Assembly: GCA_027306915.1 (NCBI GenBank)
Contig: DAHUYW010000016.1
Location: forward strand, 1 to 64,000
Direction of reading: 5' to 3'
Source of the DNA: Spirochaetales bacterium
GTDB taxonomy: Bacteria > Spirochaetota > Spirochaetia > DAHUYW01
Length of the DNA: 64,000 nucleotides
This document shows, piece after piece, positions 24,201 through 34,167 of this stretch. The first letter of the stretch is position 1, and every line of letters begins with the position of its first letter. The position numbers and the translations under genes are program-made. The notes below the pieces were generated by a model. The model was given only the letters and a program-made list of their open reading frames with translations, did not search any database and had not been told where the DNA came from.

Positions 24201-25367
24201 CTAGAAGGCAACCTGCGCCTCCACCCCGTACTGGAGATCGGGTCCTGGCCAGAGGCCGCCTGCCTGAATGTTGCCTCCGAAGTAGCGTCCGTACACAATG
24301 AGGTTCGCATCTTGCACGATGTTGTAGAGGTACTGGAGTGTCGGGAGAAGGGCGTTGGCCGAGAAATCGTAGATCAGGCTCGCCTGGAGGCTCATGAGAT
24401 CGTTCAAGACGAGGCGGCTTGCAAAGTAAAGATAATACTCATTGAGAAAGAGGGAGCCCGCGGTCGCGATTTCGGAAACGGAGAGACTTCCGGGCACGAC
24501 GGGATTCCCATTGAAGTAGCCCTCGAGCGTAAAGAAGAGTTCGTCGCCGAACGAGTAGTCCGCCCCGAGCATTCCCTCGAGCCAGCGAGCCTGCGAAGCG
24601 AGGGAGAAGTGCTCGACCGCCTCGCCGTAGACTCCGAGGAGGAGGTCGCCCTTGAAATCGGCGCCGGCCAGGATCTCGTCCCGATTGCCGCGGTACATGA
24701 CGACGCCGGCAAGATCGAAGCCGGCGATGTTGGTGTAGAGCTTCAGTGCGGAGGTGAGGGTATCGGCGCTGTCGGTGACGGTGCTCACCGCCTCGAGCCC
24801 CGAGAGCTCGCCAAAGCCTGCATCGAGGCGTACTACGTCGCTCCCCGATCGGATGAAGTTGAGATCGGTGAGGGTCGGCTCCGTAAATGCGTCGATAGGC
24901 GAAAAGAGGGTGCCGACGCCGAAGTTCACGATCTCTCGTCCCATAGAGATATCGACGAGCGGGGTGTAGATGGCCAGATAGAGCTGCCGGAGATCCACCT
25001 GCACGGCGGCCCCATTGGAGGAGAGAAGCGCAAAAAGGCCAGGCTCGGCGGGCCCTACGATCTGGCTCATCGCTGCCTGGTAGGCGTCGGCATAGCCGCC
25101 GTAGGAGAGGGTCATCACGGCGCTGCCGGCCACCTTGGCAAACTGCCGGTTCGCATTCACGAAGTTGAGCGTGAATTGGGAGAAGCCGCCGGGGGCGAGG
25201 CTCGCCGGGCTTCCCTCGCGAGCGAAGCTCTGGAGCAGCGAGGCGTCAGTGAGAAGTGAACCGGAGAGCTGGAGGCCGGAGGGCTCGGCGGCGACCCGTT
25301 CAGGCGAGATGACGGCGGAAGCGGCGGCAGCCGCAGCAAGGGCGACGATGGAGAGTACGCGGCGCAC
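24201..25367 (-). CDS. Predicted outer-membrane beta-barrel protein
   Basis: 388 residues from the proposed GTG. A signal peptide (RRVLSIVALAAAAAASA) is followed by alternating amphipathic strands rich in aromatic and glycine residues: GGFSQFTLNFVNA, YGGYADAYQAAM, LLLGVYGEAV, FTLEGYFNGN, and a terminal strand GVEAQVAF ending in phenylalanine, typical of barrels inserted by BamA. GTG 25367 follows AGGAGGAGG closely; the longest frame would overlap the LolA-like gene by 50 bases. It is the last gene of the export operon and could be its outer-membrane partner. The family is not certain. Confidence 0.78.
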   Translation of the reverse strand: MRRVLSIVALAAAAAASAVISPERVAAEPSGLQLSGSLLTDASLLQSFAREGSPASLAPGGFSQFTLNFVNANRQFAKVAGSAVMTLSYGGYADAYQAAMSQIVGPAEPGLFALLSSNGAAVQVDLRQLYLAIYTPLVDISMGREIVNFGVGTLFSPIDAFTEPTLTDLNFIRSGSDVVRLDAGFGELSGLEAVSTVTDSADTLTSALKLYTNIAGFDLAGVVMYRGNRDEILAGADFKGDLLLGVYGEAVEHFSLASQARWLEGMLGADYSFGDELFFTLEGYFNGNPVVPGSLSVSEIATAGSLFLNEYYLYFASRLVLNDLMSLQASLIYDFSANALLPTLQYLYNIVQDANLIVYGRYFGGNIQAGGLWPGPDLQYGVEAQVAF

Positions 25368-25404
25368 CCTCCTCCTGCGACCGCCTCCCGGCAGCGCAGG
25401 CCCT

Positions 25405-26247
25405 CTATCGCCCGAGGTTCCGCAGGCTGAACAGCTCAGGAGTGACCGGAACATTGAAGCGAACCTCCTTCATCGCGAAAACGGTGCGGGAATCGGCTTT
25501 GAGCTCGTCGACCACCTCGCTTTTCACCGGGAAATAGCGCCCTTCGATCTTCCGTACCTCGAGGGTTCGGAAGACCTTGAGGAGCTTCCCGCTCTGCGCG
25601 TACATGTCCTGGCGAAGCGGAACGAAGCGCTCCTCATCAACCCAGATCTTCCGCTTGTCGTACTGGACGTCGCGCGCGAGGGCGGTGAGCGTGAGCACGT
25701 AGCAGGGCCGCCCGTCGACCGTGTCCGTCCCCGTGACGGCGACCGCGTACTTGCGGTACAGCGGGTCGCTGTCGAGGGCGTCCTCGTAGGAGACGTCGCT
25801 TCCCATCATCCCCTGTTTGAGCATGTTGCCGGAGATCCTCACCGTGTCCTGTTCGGAAGGAAAGTAGATCCAGAGGTTCTTGTCGATCTTGAGGTACTTG
25901 GTCCCGAAGTCCTCGGAGTTGGTGAACTCCACGAGCCCCTTCGTGACCCCCATCGCGATGACCTTCATCTCCTTGGTCCGCACGGTCCCTTGGGAGTGAA
26001 TCGCGAGGGTGCCGTCGTAGGAGATGGTCGAGAAGTTGACGTTGTCGTCGACCCGCTTCAGTATTTCTTCGCCGGTAAGGGCGGAGGCGCGCCCCATCCC
26101 GCCTGCGACCGCCATGAGCAGCGGCACCGCAAGCGACGCGAGAGCGATCCGAGCGCGGGCCGCCCGGCAGCGTGCGCGCTCCTGAGCGCGGGCGCGCTTC
26201 GCCTCCTGTCCAGTTTGGCCGACGGCTTTGTATCCTGGTGCTTTCAT
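25405..26247 (-). CDS. LolA-like outer-membrane lipoprotein-sorting protein
   Basis: 280 residues: a long arginine-rich N-terminus then a signal segment (about 33-55), and an LolA-like half-barrel (PF17131 type) with GEEILKRVDDN at its start, LWIYFPSEQDTVRISG near 130, and VEEVDEL-like strands ending ELFSLRNLGR. Such proteins bind a lipid or lipoprotein acyl group in the periplasm. ATG 26247 has GGGAGGAG. It is 38 bases after the second FtsX-type gene and just before the barrel gene, suggesting it carries cargo between inner and outer membrane. Confidence 0.87.
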   Translation of the reverse strand: MKAPGYKAVGQTGQEAKRARAQERARCRAARARIALASLAVPLLMAVAGGMGRASALTGEEILKRVDDNVNFSTISYDGTLAIHSQGTVRTKEMKVIAMGVTKGLVEFTNSEDFGTKYLKIDKNLWIYFPSEQDTVRISGNMLKQGMMGSDVSYEDALDSDPLYRKYAVAVTGTDTVDGRPCYVLTLTALARDVQYDKRKIWVDEERFVPLRQDMYAQSGKLLKVFRTLEVRKIEGRYFPVKSEVVDELKADSRTVFAMKEVRFNVPVTPELFSLRNLGR

Positions 26248-26285
26248 ACGCTCCTCCCTGGTGCCCGCGCTGCGCTCGCGGCCGG

Positions 26286-27524
26286 CTACACGCTCTTCAT
26301 CGCCTCGGTCGCGCTCATGCGGGCGGCCCGCATGGACGGGATCACCGAGACCAGCCCCGCGATCGCGCTCGCGAGCAGCACGGTTCCCACCGCGAAGGAA
26401 GGGTCGAGCGTCCAGTGGACCACGTTATCGAGCGGCAAGCCGACGCTTCCGAGCGCGGCCCCAAAATCCACCCCGCGGAAATGGAGGATGACATTGATCC
26501 CGTAGCCGACCCCCGCCCCGATGAGGCTCCCAAACAGTCCAAGGAAGATCCCCTCCCAGAGGAAGAGCAGGAGCATCTCGCCCCGTGCGAGCCCCATCGA
26601 CTTGAGGATGCCGATCTCCCGTTTGCGCTCGAGGACCACCATGGTCATGATGTTGGTGATGATGAAAGCCCCAAGAAAGAGAACGATCACCAGCATGTAG
26701 TTCATGACGCGCTGCTGGAAGTCCATGAGCTGCGCATAGTTCCCGATGGCGGTCCAGGGTACCACCGCGAGCTTCGGATCATGGAGAAGGACGGTGATCT
26801 CTTTGGCGACCGGAGCCGCCTCGTGGTAATCCCTGAGCATGATGAGGATCTCCTGTGTCCCTCCCCCGGTGCGCAGGAACCGTTTGGCGTCGGCGAGAGG
26901 AATCTGGAAGATGCGGTCATCAAAGCTCGTGATCCCCGATTTGAACAGCCCCACGATTTTGAACTTCGCGAGCTGCAGCGAGCCGTCGCTGGCGGTCGTG
27001 ACCACCTTGAGGGTGTCGCCGACATTTTCCCCGAGGTCCGCGGCAAGACGCGATCCCACGATCGTCTCGCCCGGACCCTCGATGTAGCGACCGCCTGCTT
27101 CAATCGATTGCTGGAAATAGAGCAGGCGCCGCTCGGTCTGCGGGTCTCCTGCGATCGCAAGCGCGACCTTGTTCTTGCCCTCGTGCTCGAGGAGCACCCC
27201 GAAGGTGATGCGCTGCGCCATGAGCTCGATCTTCTGCCGCAGGGCGGGGTCGGCCATGATCTTTGCTTCGATCGCAGCCGGATCGCCCACGAGGGTGTCG
27301 ACGGGCCTGAACTCGGCGCGGCTCGCGAACTCCGCCGTCGTGATGCGTATATGGCCGGTCTCGTTCTTCGTGTAGTTCTTTACGAGCGACGAGAGGTAGC
27401 CCCCCATGAGCCCCTCCATTACGACGCACAGGAGCACCGAGAGCGCAACGGAGAGGAACGCGAGGCCCGAGCGGCGCTTGTTGCGAAGAAGGTTTCGCAC
27501 CGCCATCCGAATGAGGTAGACCAT
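26286..27524 (-). CDS. FtsX-type ABC permease (LolC/LolE-like), second copy
   Basis: 412 residues with the MacB/LolE layout: one N-terminal helix (about 18-40), a periplasmic domain of about 230 residues, then three C-terminal helices; the coupling segment ERKREIGILKSMGLARGEM and the end SMRAARMSATEAMKSV are typical. It does not pump through a pore but uses ATPase strokes to act on periplasmic or membrane-embedded cargo. It starts 10 bases after the first permease gene, implying a heterodimer with it and the LolD-like ATPase. Confidence 0.9.
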   Translation of the reverse strand: MVYLIRMAVRNLLRNKRRSGLAFLSVALSVLLCVVMEGLMGGYLSSLVKNYTKNETGHIRITTAEFASRAEFRPVDTLVGDPAAIEAKIMADPALRQKIELMAQRITFGVLLEHEGKNKVALAIAGDPQTERRLLYFQQSIEAGGRYIEGPGETIVGSRLAADLGENVGDTLKVVTTASDGSLQLAKFKIVGLFKSGITSFDDRIFQIPLADAKRFLRTGGGTQEILIMLRDYHEAAPVAKEITVLLHDPKLAVVPWTAIGNYAQLMDFQQRVMNYMLVIVLFLGAFIITNIMTMVVLERKREIGILKSMGLARGEMLLLFLWEGIFLGLFGSLIGAGVGYGINVILHFRGVDFGAALGSVGLPLDNVVHWTLDPSFAVGTVLLASAIAGLVSVIPSMRAARMSATEAMKSV

Positions 27525-27534
27525 CAGCTTCCTC

Positions 27535-28824
27535 CTACACGAAATGAAGGGCCGCGGTCGCGGTCATCTTGGCGGCCCGGCGGGCGGGGATGAATGCCGC
27601 CACGAGGGATACCGCGAGGCCGAAGAGCACCGCGAAGAGGATCGCCCCCGGATTCCACTCCCCGTAGAGCCTCCCCCAGAAGGCGAATCCGGAGCCTCCG
27701 ACGTTGCCCGCGATCTTGTCGAGGGGAAGGCCTACGAAGATGAGCTGGGCCTCCAGGGCGATCCCTACGACCGCTCCCATGAGGCACCCGAGCAGGCCGA
27801 CGATGAGCCCCTCGAGCGTGAACATCCAGACCACCTCCCGATTTCTAAGCCCTAGCGCCTTCAAGACACCTACCTCGCGAATGCGCTCGTAGACGCTCAT
27901 GAGCACGGTGTTCACGATACCCACCGCGGCGATCAGGAGGATGATGAGGATCAGGACCGCCGTCCCTGCCCGCTTCTGCTTCAGGAGCTCGAGGAAGCCC
28001 CCGTCAATCTCCGAAAAGCTCTTGGCGGTGAGTGAAGGAGAGCTCTCCCCGATCGCTTTCGCCGCGCTCTTCGCCTCGGCGACCGTGTCGGCGAGGTTCA
28101 CTTGTGATTCGAGCCTGAGGTCGAGCTCGGTCGTAAGCCCCGCCAGATCGAGAAAGTCGTTCGCATCGGCATAGGTGATGAAGACCGTGCTTTGATTGAG
28201 CCCCGGGTCGGTGGTATGGAGGAGCCCGACGATCGTGAAGTCATCGGCGTTCTCCGCGCCGTAGCGGGTGGTGGTGTCGAGGAGAATCGTCTGCCCCAAT
28301 TTCAGCCCGAGCTTGTCGGCGAGCTCCTTCCCGAGGATTATCTGCCGCTCCGCGGAGGCCGGCGCGGAAGGGCCGGTGGCAGAGCCCGCCGGGTAGGTGA
28401 AGTAGCGTCCGGTGAGATAGTTCTTCAAAGTGAAGACCTTGGTGTCGGTCGCCGGGTCGACGACGACCCCGACCACCGGAAGGGTGTCGCGGTAGTTGCC
28501 GACCTCGGCGAGGAACTCCGTGCGCGGCGTGACGCGACTCACACCCCGGTCGTGTGACAAGCGCCGGATAAGCGCCTGCGGATCGGCGATCCCGTTCTCG
28601 AGCGGATAGGAGGCGCGATCCTTATAGTAGGCGGAAGTGAAAACCTTCACCGAGGAGTCGCGCAGGTTGATGAGGTTGTCGACCGACACCTTGTCGATGC
28701 CGTTCATGAGGGAATCCATCCAAATGAAGACGGCGATCCCGACCATCATGGTGAGGGCGGTGATGAGGGCCCGCCTTCGGTGGCGCATGACGTTGCGCAG
28801 CGCGATGCGGATCAGGGTGTTCAT
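27535..28824 (-). CDS. FtsX-type ABC permease (LolC/LolE-like), first copy
   Basis: 429 residues, same topology as its neighbour: N-terminal helix (about 17-38), periplasmic domain, three C-terminal helices with the coupling loop YERIREVGVLKALGLRNREV, and FIPARRAAKMTATAALHFV at the end. Its ATG overlaps the ATPase stop (ATGA). The two permeases are paralogues but divergent in their periplasmic domains, as LolC and LolE are. Confidence 0.9.
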   Translation of the reverse strand: MNTLIRIALRNVMRHRRRALITALTMMVGIAVFIWMDSLMNGIDKVSVDNLINLRDSSVKVFTSAYYKDRASYPLENGIADPQALIRRLSHDRGVSRVTPRTEFLAEVGNYRDTLPVVGVVVDPATDTKVFTLKNYLTGRYFTYPAGSATGPSAPASAERQIILGKELADKLGLKLGQTILLDTTTRYGAENADDFTIVGLLHTTDPGLNQSTVFITYADANDFLDLAGLTTELDLRLESQVNLADTVAEAKSAAKAIGESSPSLTAKSFSEIDGGFLELLKQKRAGTAVLILIILLIAAVGIVNTVLMSVYERIREVGVLKALGLRNREVVWMFTLEGLIVGLLGCLMGAVVGIALEAQLIFVGLPLDKIAGNVGGSGFAFWGRLYGEWNPGAILFAVLFGLAVSLVAAFIPARRAAKMTATAALHFV

Positions 28825-29516
28825 GCCGCGCTCCTTCCATTGGAATGGATCAAGCCGTCACGCAGGATCACGACCCGATGGGCATGGCGCTGCACGAGGG
28901 CATCGTGGGTCGAGAAGACGAAGGTCGTCCCTCGCTGGGCGTTCATGCGTTCCATGAGCGCTACGATCTCCTCCGCAGTGTGGGAATCGAGGTTCGCAGT
29001 CGGCTCATCGGCAAGCACGACGATCGGCTCCTTGACGAGCGCCCGCGCGATGGCGACCCGCTGCTCCTGGCCGCCGGAGAGCTCGCGCGGAAAGCGGGTG
29101 TTCATCCCCGAGAGCCCCACCGCATCGATGATCTCCTCCGCTCGCCTTCTCATCTCCGCCCGGGGGAGGCGTCGCTCAATTACCATCGGAAGCTCGACGT
29201 TCTCGAGGACCGTGAGCACCGGGATGAGATTGTAGGACTGGAAGATGAAGGAAATGTTCTCTTTGCGGTAGCGCGAAAGCTCGCGCTCGCTCATCCCCCC
29301 GAGCTCGCGTCCGTCGTAGAGGACGCTCCCGCTCGTCGGGAGGTCGAGACAGCCGACGATGTTGAGCAGGGTCGTCTTGCCGCTTCCCGAGGGACCGACG
29401 ACTGCAACAAGATCGCCCCGCTCGATCGTGAGGTCGATACCGCGCAACGCCTCGACGCGCTGCTCATCCTTCTGATAGCTTTTTCGCACATCCTTAAGCT
29501 GCAGGATCGCTGCCAT
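28821..29516 (-). CDS. LolD/MacB-like ABC ATP-binding protein
   Basis: 231 residues with Walker A GPSGSGKTT, Q-loop IFQSYNLIPVLTV (the NLIP form typical of LolD/MacB/FtsE), signature LSGGQEQRVAIARA, Walker B IVVLADEPTANLD and H-loop FSTHD. It drives the two FtsX-type permeases. ATG 29516 lies within the end of the regulator gene (23-base overlap), so translation is coupled. Confidence 0.93.
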   Translation of the reverse strand: MAAILQLKDVRKSYQKDEQRVEALRGIDLTIERGDLVAVVGPSGSGKTTLLNIVGCLDLPTSGSVLYDGRELGGMSERELSRYRKENISFIFQSYNLIPVLTVLENVELPMVIERRLPRAEMRRRAEEIIDAVGLSGMNTRFPRELSGGQEQRVAIARALVKEPIVVLADEPTANLDSHTAEEIVALMERMNAQRGTTFVFSTHDALVQRHAHRVVILRDGLIHSNGRSAA

Positions 29517-29826
29517 TGGTTCCCCCCTTGAGCTTGCGGATAAGGGCCTCCATCTCCTCGAGATAGCCGCCGAGAGCCTTGCTTCCGCCGGCGGTGAGGC
29601 TTACCCGCGTGTTCGGCTTGTTCCCGACGAATCGCTTCGCGATCGTCACGTAGCCCGCCTCCTCAAGATTTCGCAGCTGGACCGAGAGGTTCCCGGCAGT
29701 GAGGCCGAGATCCCCTTTCAGCTTCGTGAAGTCGATCTCCGTCTCCTCGCTCGAGGCGAGGTAGGCGAGGATCGAAAGGCGCGTCCGCTCATGGATCACC
29801 TTGTCGAGCTGCGGCCTGCGATCCAT
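29494..29826 (-). CDS. Winged-helix transcriptional regulator
   Basis: 110 residues. A single winged HTH of the DUF-type/ArsR-MarR-like kind: VIHERTRLSILAYLAS at the start, GLTAGNLSVQLRNLEEAGYV as recognition region, then wing RVSLTAGG and a C-terminal helix. These small regulators often repress their own operon. ATG 29826 is used; GTG 29832 is equally possible. It lies second in the export operon, and a perfect palindrome overlaps the operon promoter. Confidence 0.88.
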   Translation of the reverse strand: MDRRPQLDKVIHERTRLSILAYLASSEETEIDFTKLKGDLGLTAGNLSVQLRNLEEAGYVTIAKRFVGNKPNTRVSLTAGGSKALGGYLEEMEALIRKLKGGTNGSDPAA

Positions 29827-29835
29827 GCCCACGCC

Positions 29836-30519
29836 CTACTCCCGCTCCCGTTTCCGCGAGCCCCTCGCCCACTTCAAGATCTCCGTCGCGACGACGAAGG
29901 CGAGGCAGGCCCCCCCGAAGGAGATCGCGCACCAGACTCCCCCCGGGATGCGGTTGAGAAAGAGGCTCGCCGCCCCGCTCGCGAAGAGCCAGAAGCCGAA
30001 GAAGTAGTATTCCCGCGTGCGCAGGCGCGACGACACGTCGTTGAGCATGATCCCGGCGGCGATGGCGACCGTTCCAATGACGAAGTAGGCGTGCCGGGTG
30101 ATCAGAAGGTAGGCGATGGCTCCCCCGGTGACGAGGAGCATCGGCAGGAGGGCGGGTAGGAAGGACTCGCGATAGAACCCGCCGATCACCGACCACGGCA
30201 TAAGCTTCAAGTCGATCCGGCTCGCCGCCTTGCGCAGCACGAGCCATTTCCAGAGCACGATGCCGATCGAAGCGAAGGCAACCAGGAGACAGAGCCCGAG
30301 CCGCAGCACGAGCGGCGCCGCGCTCACCGAGCCATAGCGATCGGCCGCTCCGACGAACAGGAGCGAGATCGTCGCAATGGCCACCCCCGTCACCAATATG
30401 TACAGCTCGAAGTTCTTCCCTTCGACCATTTCGCGGAGAATGGCGCGATTGCGCCCCACTGCGGCCTTTATCTCGGTGAGATCGCGGACGAGCTGAGCGA
30501 TCTCTTCACGCTCCGCCAT
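29836..30519 (-). CDS. Integral membrane protein, unknown function
   Basis: 227 residues. A charged N-terminal segment (EEIAQLVRDLTEIKAAVGR) that can form a coiled coil precedes six hydrophobic segments in three pairs. No catalytic motif is seen. GGGAGG is five bases before ATG 30519; upstream in-frame starts extend into the promoter region. It is the first gene of the operon and 9 bases before the regulator, so it might be a signal partner of the regulator, but that is conjecture. Confidence 0.8.
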   Translation of the reverse strand: MAEREEIAQLVRDLTEIKAAVGRNRAILREMVEGKNFELYILVTGVAIATISLLFVGAADRYGSVSAAPLVLRLGLCLLVAFASIGIVLWKWLVLRKAASRIDLKLMPWSVIGGFYRESFLPALLPMLLVTGGAIAYLLITRHAYFVIGTVAIAAGIMLNDVSSRLRTREYYFFGFWLFASGAASLFLNRIPGGVWCAISFGGACLAFVVATEILKWARGSRKRERE

Positions 30520-30627
30520 TGCATCCTCCCCTTGCGGCTCCGCGGGCATCAGACTCCTCGGATCACTACGCGAACGCCCACGGAAACCGAACATGCAGCA
30601 AGGTCAACTCTCAAGATGTTTATGAAA

Positions 30628-30639
30628 TAAACTAGTTTA
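30628..30639. promoter_or_regulatory. Candidate operator of the export operon
   Basis: TAAACTAGTTTA is a perfect 12-bp palindrome directly downstream of the operon -10 box, at the expected transcription start. This is a classic repressor position, and the winged-helix protein at 29494-29826 is the natural candidate. Confidence 0.55.
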
Positions 30640-30668
30640 AGATTAGTCATGTAGCGGCAGGATGTCAA
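30640..30668 (-). promoter_or_regulatory. Promoter of the export operon
   Basis: On the minus strand a perfect TTGACA (30668-30663) and TAATCT (30645-30640) are 17 bases apart. The start should fall near 30633, inside the palindrome, giving a leader of about 115 bases before ATG 30519. Confidence 0.6.
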
Positions 30669-30682
30669 GTCGATGAAGAGCC

Positions 30683-31532
<850 letters not shown>

Positions 31533-31624
31533 CGGTTATCGCCGTTTCTCCCGCACGTGACGAGGATCGCCTCACCCGAAATCAACGATGTGAGCGGGCT
31601 GCGGGAGTGGCGCCTGAGCGCAGC

Positions 31625-34117
31625 CTACGGGCTTGCAGGGTCGATGGCGCTCGGGCCGCAGGCCGCCGAGAGCAAGCGAGCCATTGGGTCGACCACTGCC
31701 AGGTAGACCTCGCCCTCCGGTACAGCGGCGCGGCCGAGAAGAGCCCTCGCGCGCGAGCAGAAGCCTCGGTCGGGCCGTGCTCCGATTGACAGGGAGTCGA
31801 CCGCTTCGAGACCGGTCGCGCCGAGCTGCGAGAGCTCGGTGGAGAGTCGTTGAACCTCCCGGAGAGGCTGGCTTCGCCGAAAGGCCGGAGCGAGCGCACG
31901 GTCGTTGTCCTGGAACGCGGTGAGCATGGCGCGAAGCGAGGCTTCGCCGCCGGCAGCACCGCTCGCCTGGCCGTTTTCACTACTGCCGCGATCGGCGCCG
32001 GACCCAGCCCGTTCACCCCAGTGCCCGTCCGACAAGTAGCCGTCGACGCGCGAGACAAGCTCGCGGACGACCGCGGAATCGGGGCGCGCCGCATCCACGA
32101 CCCGGTCGAAGGGAGTCGCCGTCGTGTAGTGGCGGGCATGAGTGCGGCCGTAGAGGCCGAGCGGCCGAAGCGAGTCCACGAAGAGTTTGAGATGGGCGAG
32201 CTCGCCCGGCCCGGCGTCCCCTTCAAGGAGGAGGGCGAGCCGCTGCTCGTAGCCCGTTTCCTGCCGGAGACCCAGCCGGGTGAGCCGCTCGCTCTCGACG
32301 GCGAGCCGCCGATACATGTCGGAGACGCTCCTGACCGACGCCGGCGACCAGAAGCGCTCGGCGATAACGGCCGCCCTCGGCCAGATACGCTCGTCGATGG
32401 TCGTCCCATCGACGAGCTCGCCCCACATGGAGGCCTCGCCCCCTTCGACCAGGGGACCGGGGTCGCGAGCGTAGTAGGCGGCGGCCGGCTCCATGGCGTC
32501 CAGGTAGTAGCCGCGCGAGATCACACTCTGGTAGCCGGCAAGCGCCGCCTCAAAGGCCGCAAGAGGTGTGGTCCATACGTCGATGATCGTTCCTGCGGGG
32601 AGGTCCGGCATGAGGATCTCGTCCCAGCCGATCACTCGCTTCCCAAGCCCGGCAAGGATTCCCGCGACCCGCCTGCTGAAGTAGGCCTGCAGCGCCACGG
32701 TCGACGAGAGACCATGGTTGCGCATGAAGGCCATGATCGATCTATTGTTCGCCCAATCGACTCCGGTATTCTCGTCCCCGCCGATGTGGACGTAGGCGTC
32801 GGGGAAAAGCGTCGCCATCTCGGCGAAGAAGCCCGCAAGAAAGCGGTACGTCCCCTCCCGGGTGGGATCCATCACCGCGTTGAAGACTCCGAAGCGGCGC
32901 TCGACTCGGTAGGGGCCGGCGGCCGATGCCAGCTCCGGATAACCGATGAACCAGGAGGTTGTGTGGGAGGGCATGTCGAACTCCGGCACCACCCGAATCC
33001 CACGCGCATCGGCATAGGCGACAATCGCCCGGATCTCGTCCTGGGTGTAGAACTGCCCATCCGAGCCGTCCGCCGTGAGGAGCGGATAGCGCAGGCTCTG
33101 CACGCGAAAGCCCTGGTCGTCGGTCAGGTGCCAGTGCAGAACGTTGAGCTTCACCTCCTCCATCCCTTCGAGCGTGCGCTCGATTGCGGACACGGGAAGA
33201 AAGTGTCGGGCAGAGTCGATCAACAATCCGCGCCAGGGGTAGCGCGGGCTGTCGGCGATGGTCACGTAGGGAAAGGCGAGGATGCGCGCGGAAAGCGCCG
33301 ACTGGCCGTCGACCGCGACCGGCGAGGCGAGCTGGGCTAGCGTAACCAGCCCGTGGAGCACCCCGAGGTCGCTCGGCGCGCTCAAGGTCGCCCCGCCTGC
33401 GCTCACTGAAAGGCGGTAGGACTCCTCCTCGCCGACGCCAAGTCGGGACCTGCGCGAGCACTGGATCGTCAGCAGCAAGGGAGGAGCGCTCCGCAGTGAG
33501 CCGGAATCTCGGTCGCCCGCGCCGGCAGATGGGAGAGTCGCCGCCAAGCGCGCGGCGAATCGGTCGACCGCCCCGGGAATCCGGCCGCCCGAATAGTCGT
33601 CGTACCGCACGGTCACCTCGGGTCGCACCGTGAGCCTTCCCGGCTGCCGCGCGACCGAGACTGGCTCCGGCATGAGCGCGAGCGGCGCCATGGCCGCAAG
33701 GCTCACCGGCAGCCGCTGGACAGTAGGCTCGGGGGCTGGCGCTTCCGGCTGAGCGGCACCGGCAGGAGCGCTCTCTTCCCCGGGCGTGGCGGCCGGGGAG
33801 GCGGAGCCCACCTCCGCGATCCCCCCGACCATGGGTGTCCTTCCTGCCTGCCCGCTTCCTGCGGGCGGGCCTACCTGGTCGCTGCCTGCTGCCGCGGCGC
33901 TTTCCGACCTCTGCGAAACGCTCGGCCCGTCGGCGACGCATGCGGCGAGGCTCAGCGCCGCAGCGGCCAGCATCAGACCGGCTCGACCGAGCCGGCTGAT
34001 CGTCGGCGCGCGAACCCGACCGGGTAGGCCACCGTGGCGCCCAGGTATCTCCCGTTTGGCGGACGATTGCTGTAGCTGCGCATCGCGTCCCCTGTCAGTC
34101 CATGAGCTTGACACCAT
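31625..34117 (-). CDS. GH20 beta-N-acetylhexosaminidase lipoprotein
   Basis: 830 residues. An N-terminal signal with lipobox LSLAAC (near 56-61) is followed by a proline/alanine/glycine-rich linker, a GH20b domain (about 150-290), and the GH20 barrel: YPWRGLLIDSARHFLP, LNVLHWHLTDDQGF and the catalytic pair HIGGDEN near 455. It releases terminal GlcNAc or GalNAc, probably from chitin, peptidoglycan or host glycans, at the cell surface or periplasm. Another 200 residues of unknown fold follow the barrel. ATG 34117 has AAAGGG upstream; later starts are possible. The GC content and linker are typical of the neighbours. Confidence 0.9.
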   Translation of the reverse strand: MVSSSWTDRGRDAQLQQSSAKREIPGRHGGLPGRVRAPTISRLGRAGLMLAAAALSLAACVADGPSVSQRSESAAAAGSDQVGPPAGSGQAGRTPMVGGIAEVGSASPAATPGEESAPAGAAQPEAPAPEPTVQRLPVSLAAMAPLALMPEPVSVARQPGRLTVRPEVTVRYDDYSGGRIPGAVDRFAARLAATLPSAGAGDRDSGSLRSAPPLLLTIQCSRRSRLGVGEEESYRLSVSAGGATLSAPSDLGVLHGLVTLAQLASPVAVDGQSALSARILAFPYVTIADSPRYPWRGLLIDSARHFLPVSAIERTLEGMEEVKLNVLHWHLTDDQGFRVQSLRYPLLTADGSDGQFYTQDEIRAIVAYADARGIRVVPEFDMPSHTTSWFIGYPELASAAGPYRVERRFGVFNAVMDPTREGTYRFLAGFFAEMATLFPDAYVHIGGDENTGVDWANNRSIMAFMRNHGLSSTVALQAYFSRRVAGILAGLGKRVIGWDEILMPDLPAGTIIDVWTTPLAAFEAALAGYQSVISRGYYLDAMEPAAAYYARDPGPLVEGGEASMWGELVDGTTIDERIWPRAAVIAERFWSPASVRSVSDMYRRLAVESERLTRLGLRQETGYEQRLALLLEGDAGPGELAHLKLFVDSLRPLGLYGRTHARHYTTATPFDRVVDAARPDSAVVRELVSRVDGYLSDGHWGERAGSGADRGSSENGQASGAAGGEASLRAMLTAFQDNDRALAPAFRRSQPLREVQRLSTELSQLGATGLEAVDSLSIGARPDRGFCSRARALLGRAAVPEGEVYLAVVDPMARLLSAACGPSAIDPASP

Positions 34118-34167
34118 CAACGCCCTTTATCATCCAAACTTCGGAGCTCCTGTTGATACCTGCCGCC

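Noticed and set aside
25368..25454. Longer N-terminus for the barrel protein
   Set aside because: It would overlap the LolA-like gene by 50 bases and put a cysteine-rich, non-signal stretch before an otherwise normal signal peptide.
31850..33941. Long frames on both strands inside the hexosaminidase gene
   Set aside because: The GH20 frame has signal peptide, linker and catalytic motifs; the others do not.
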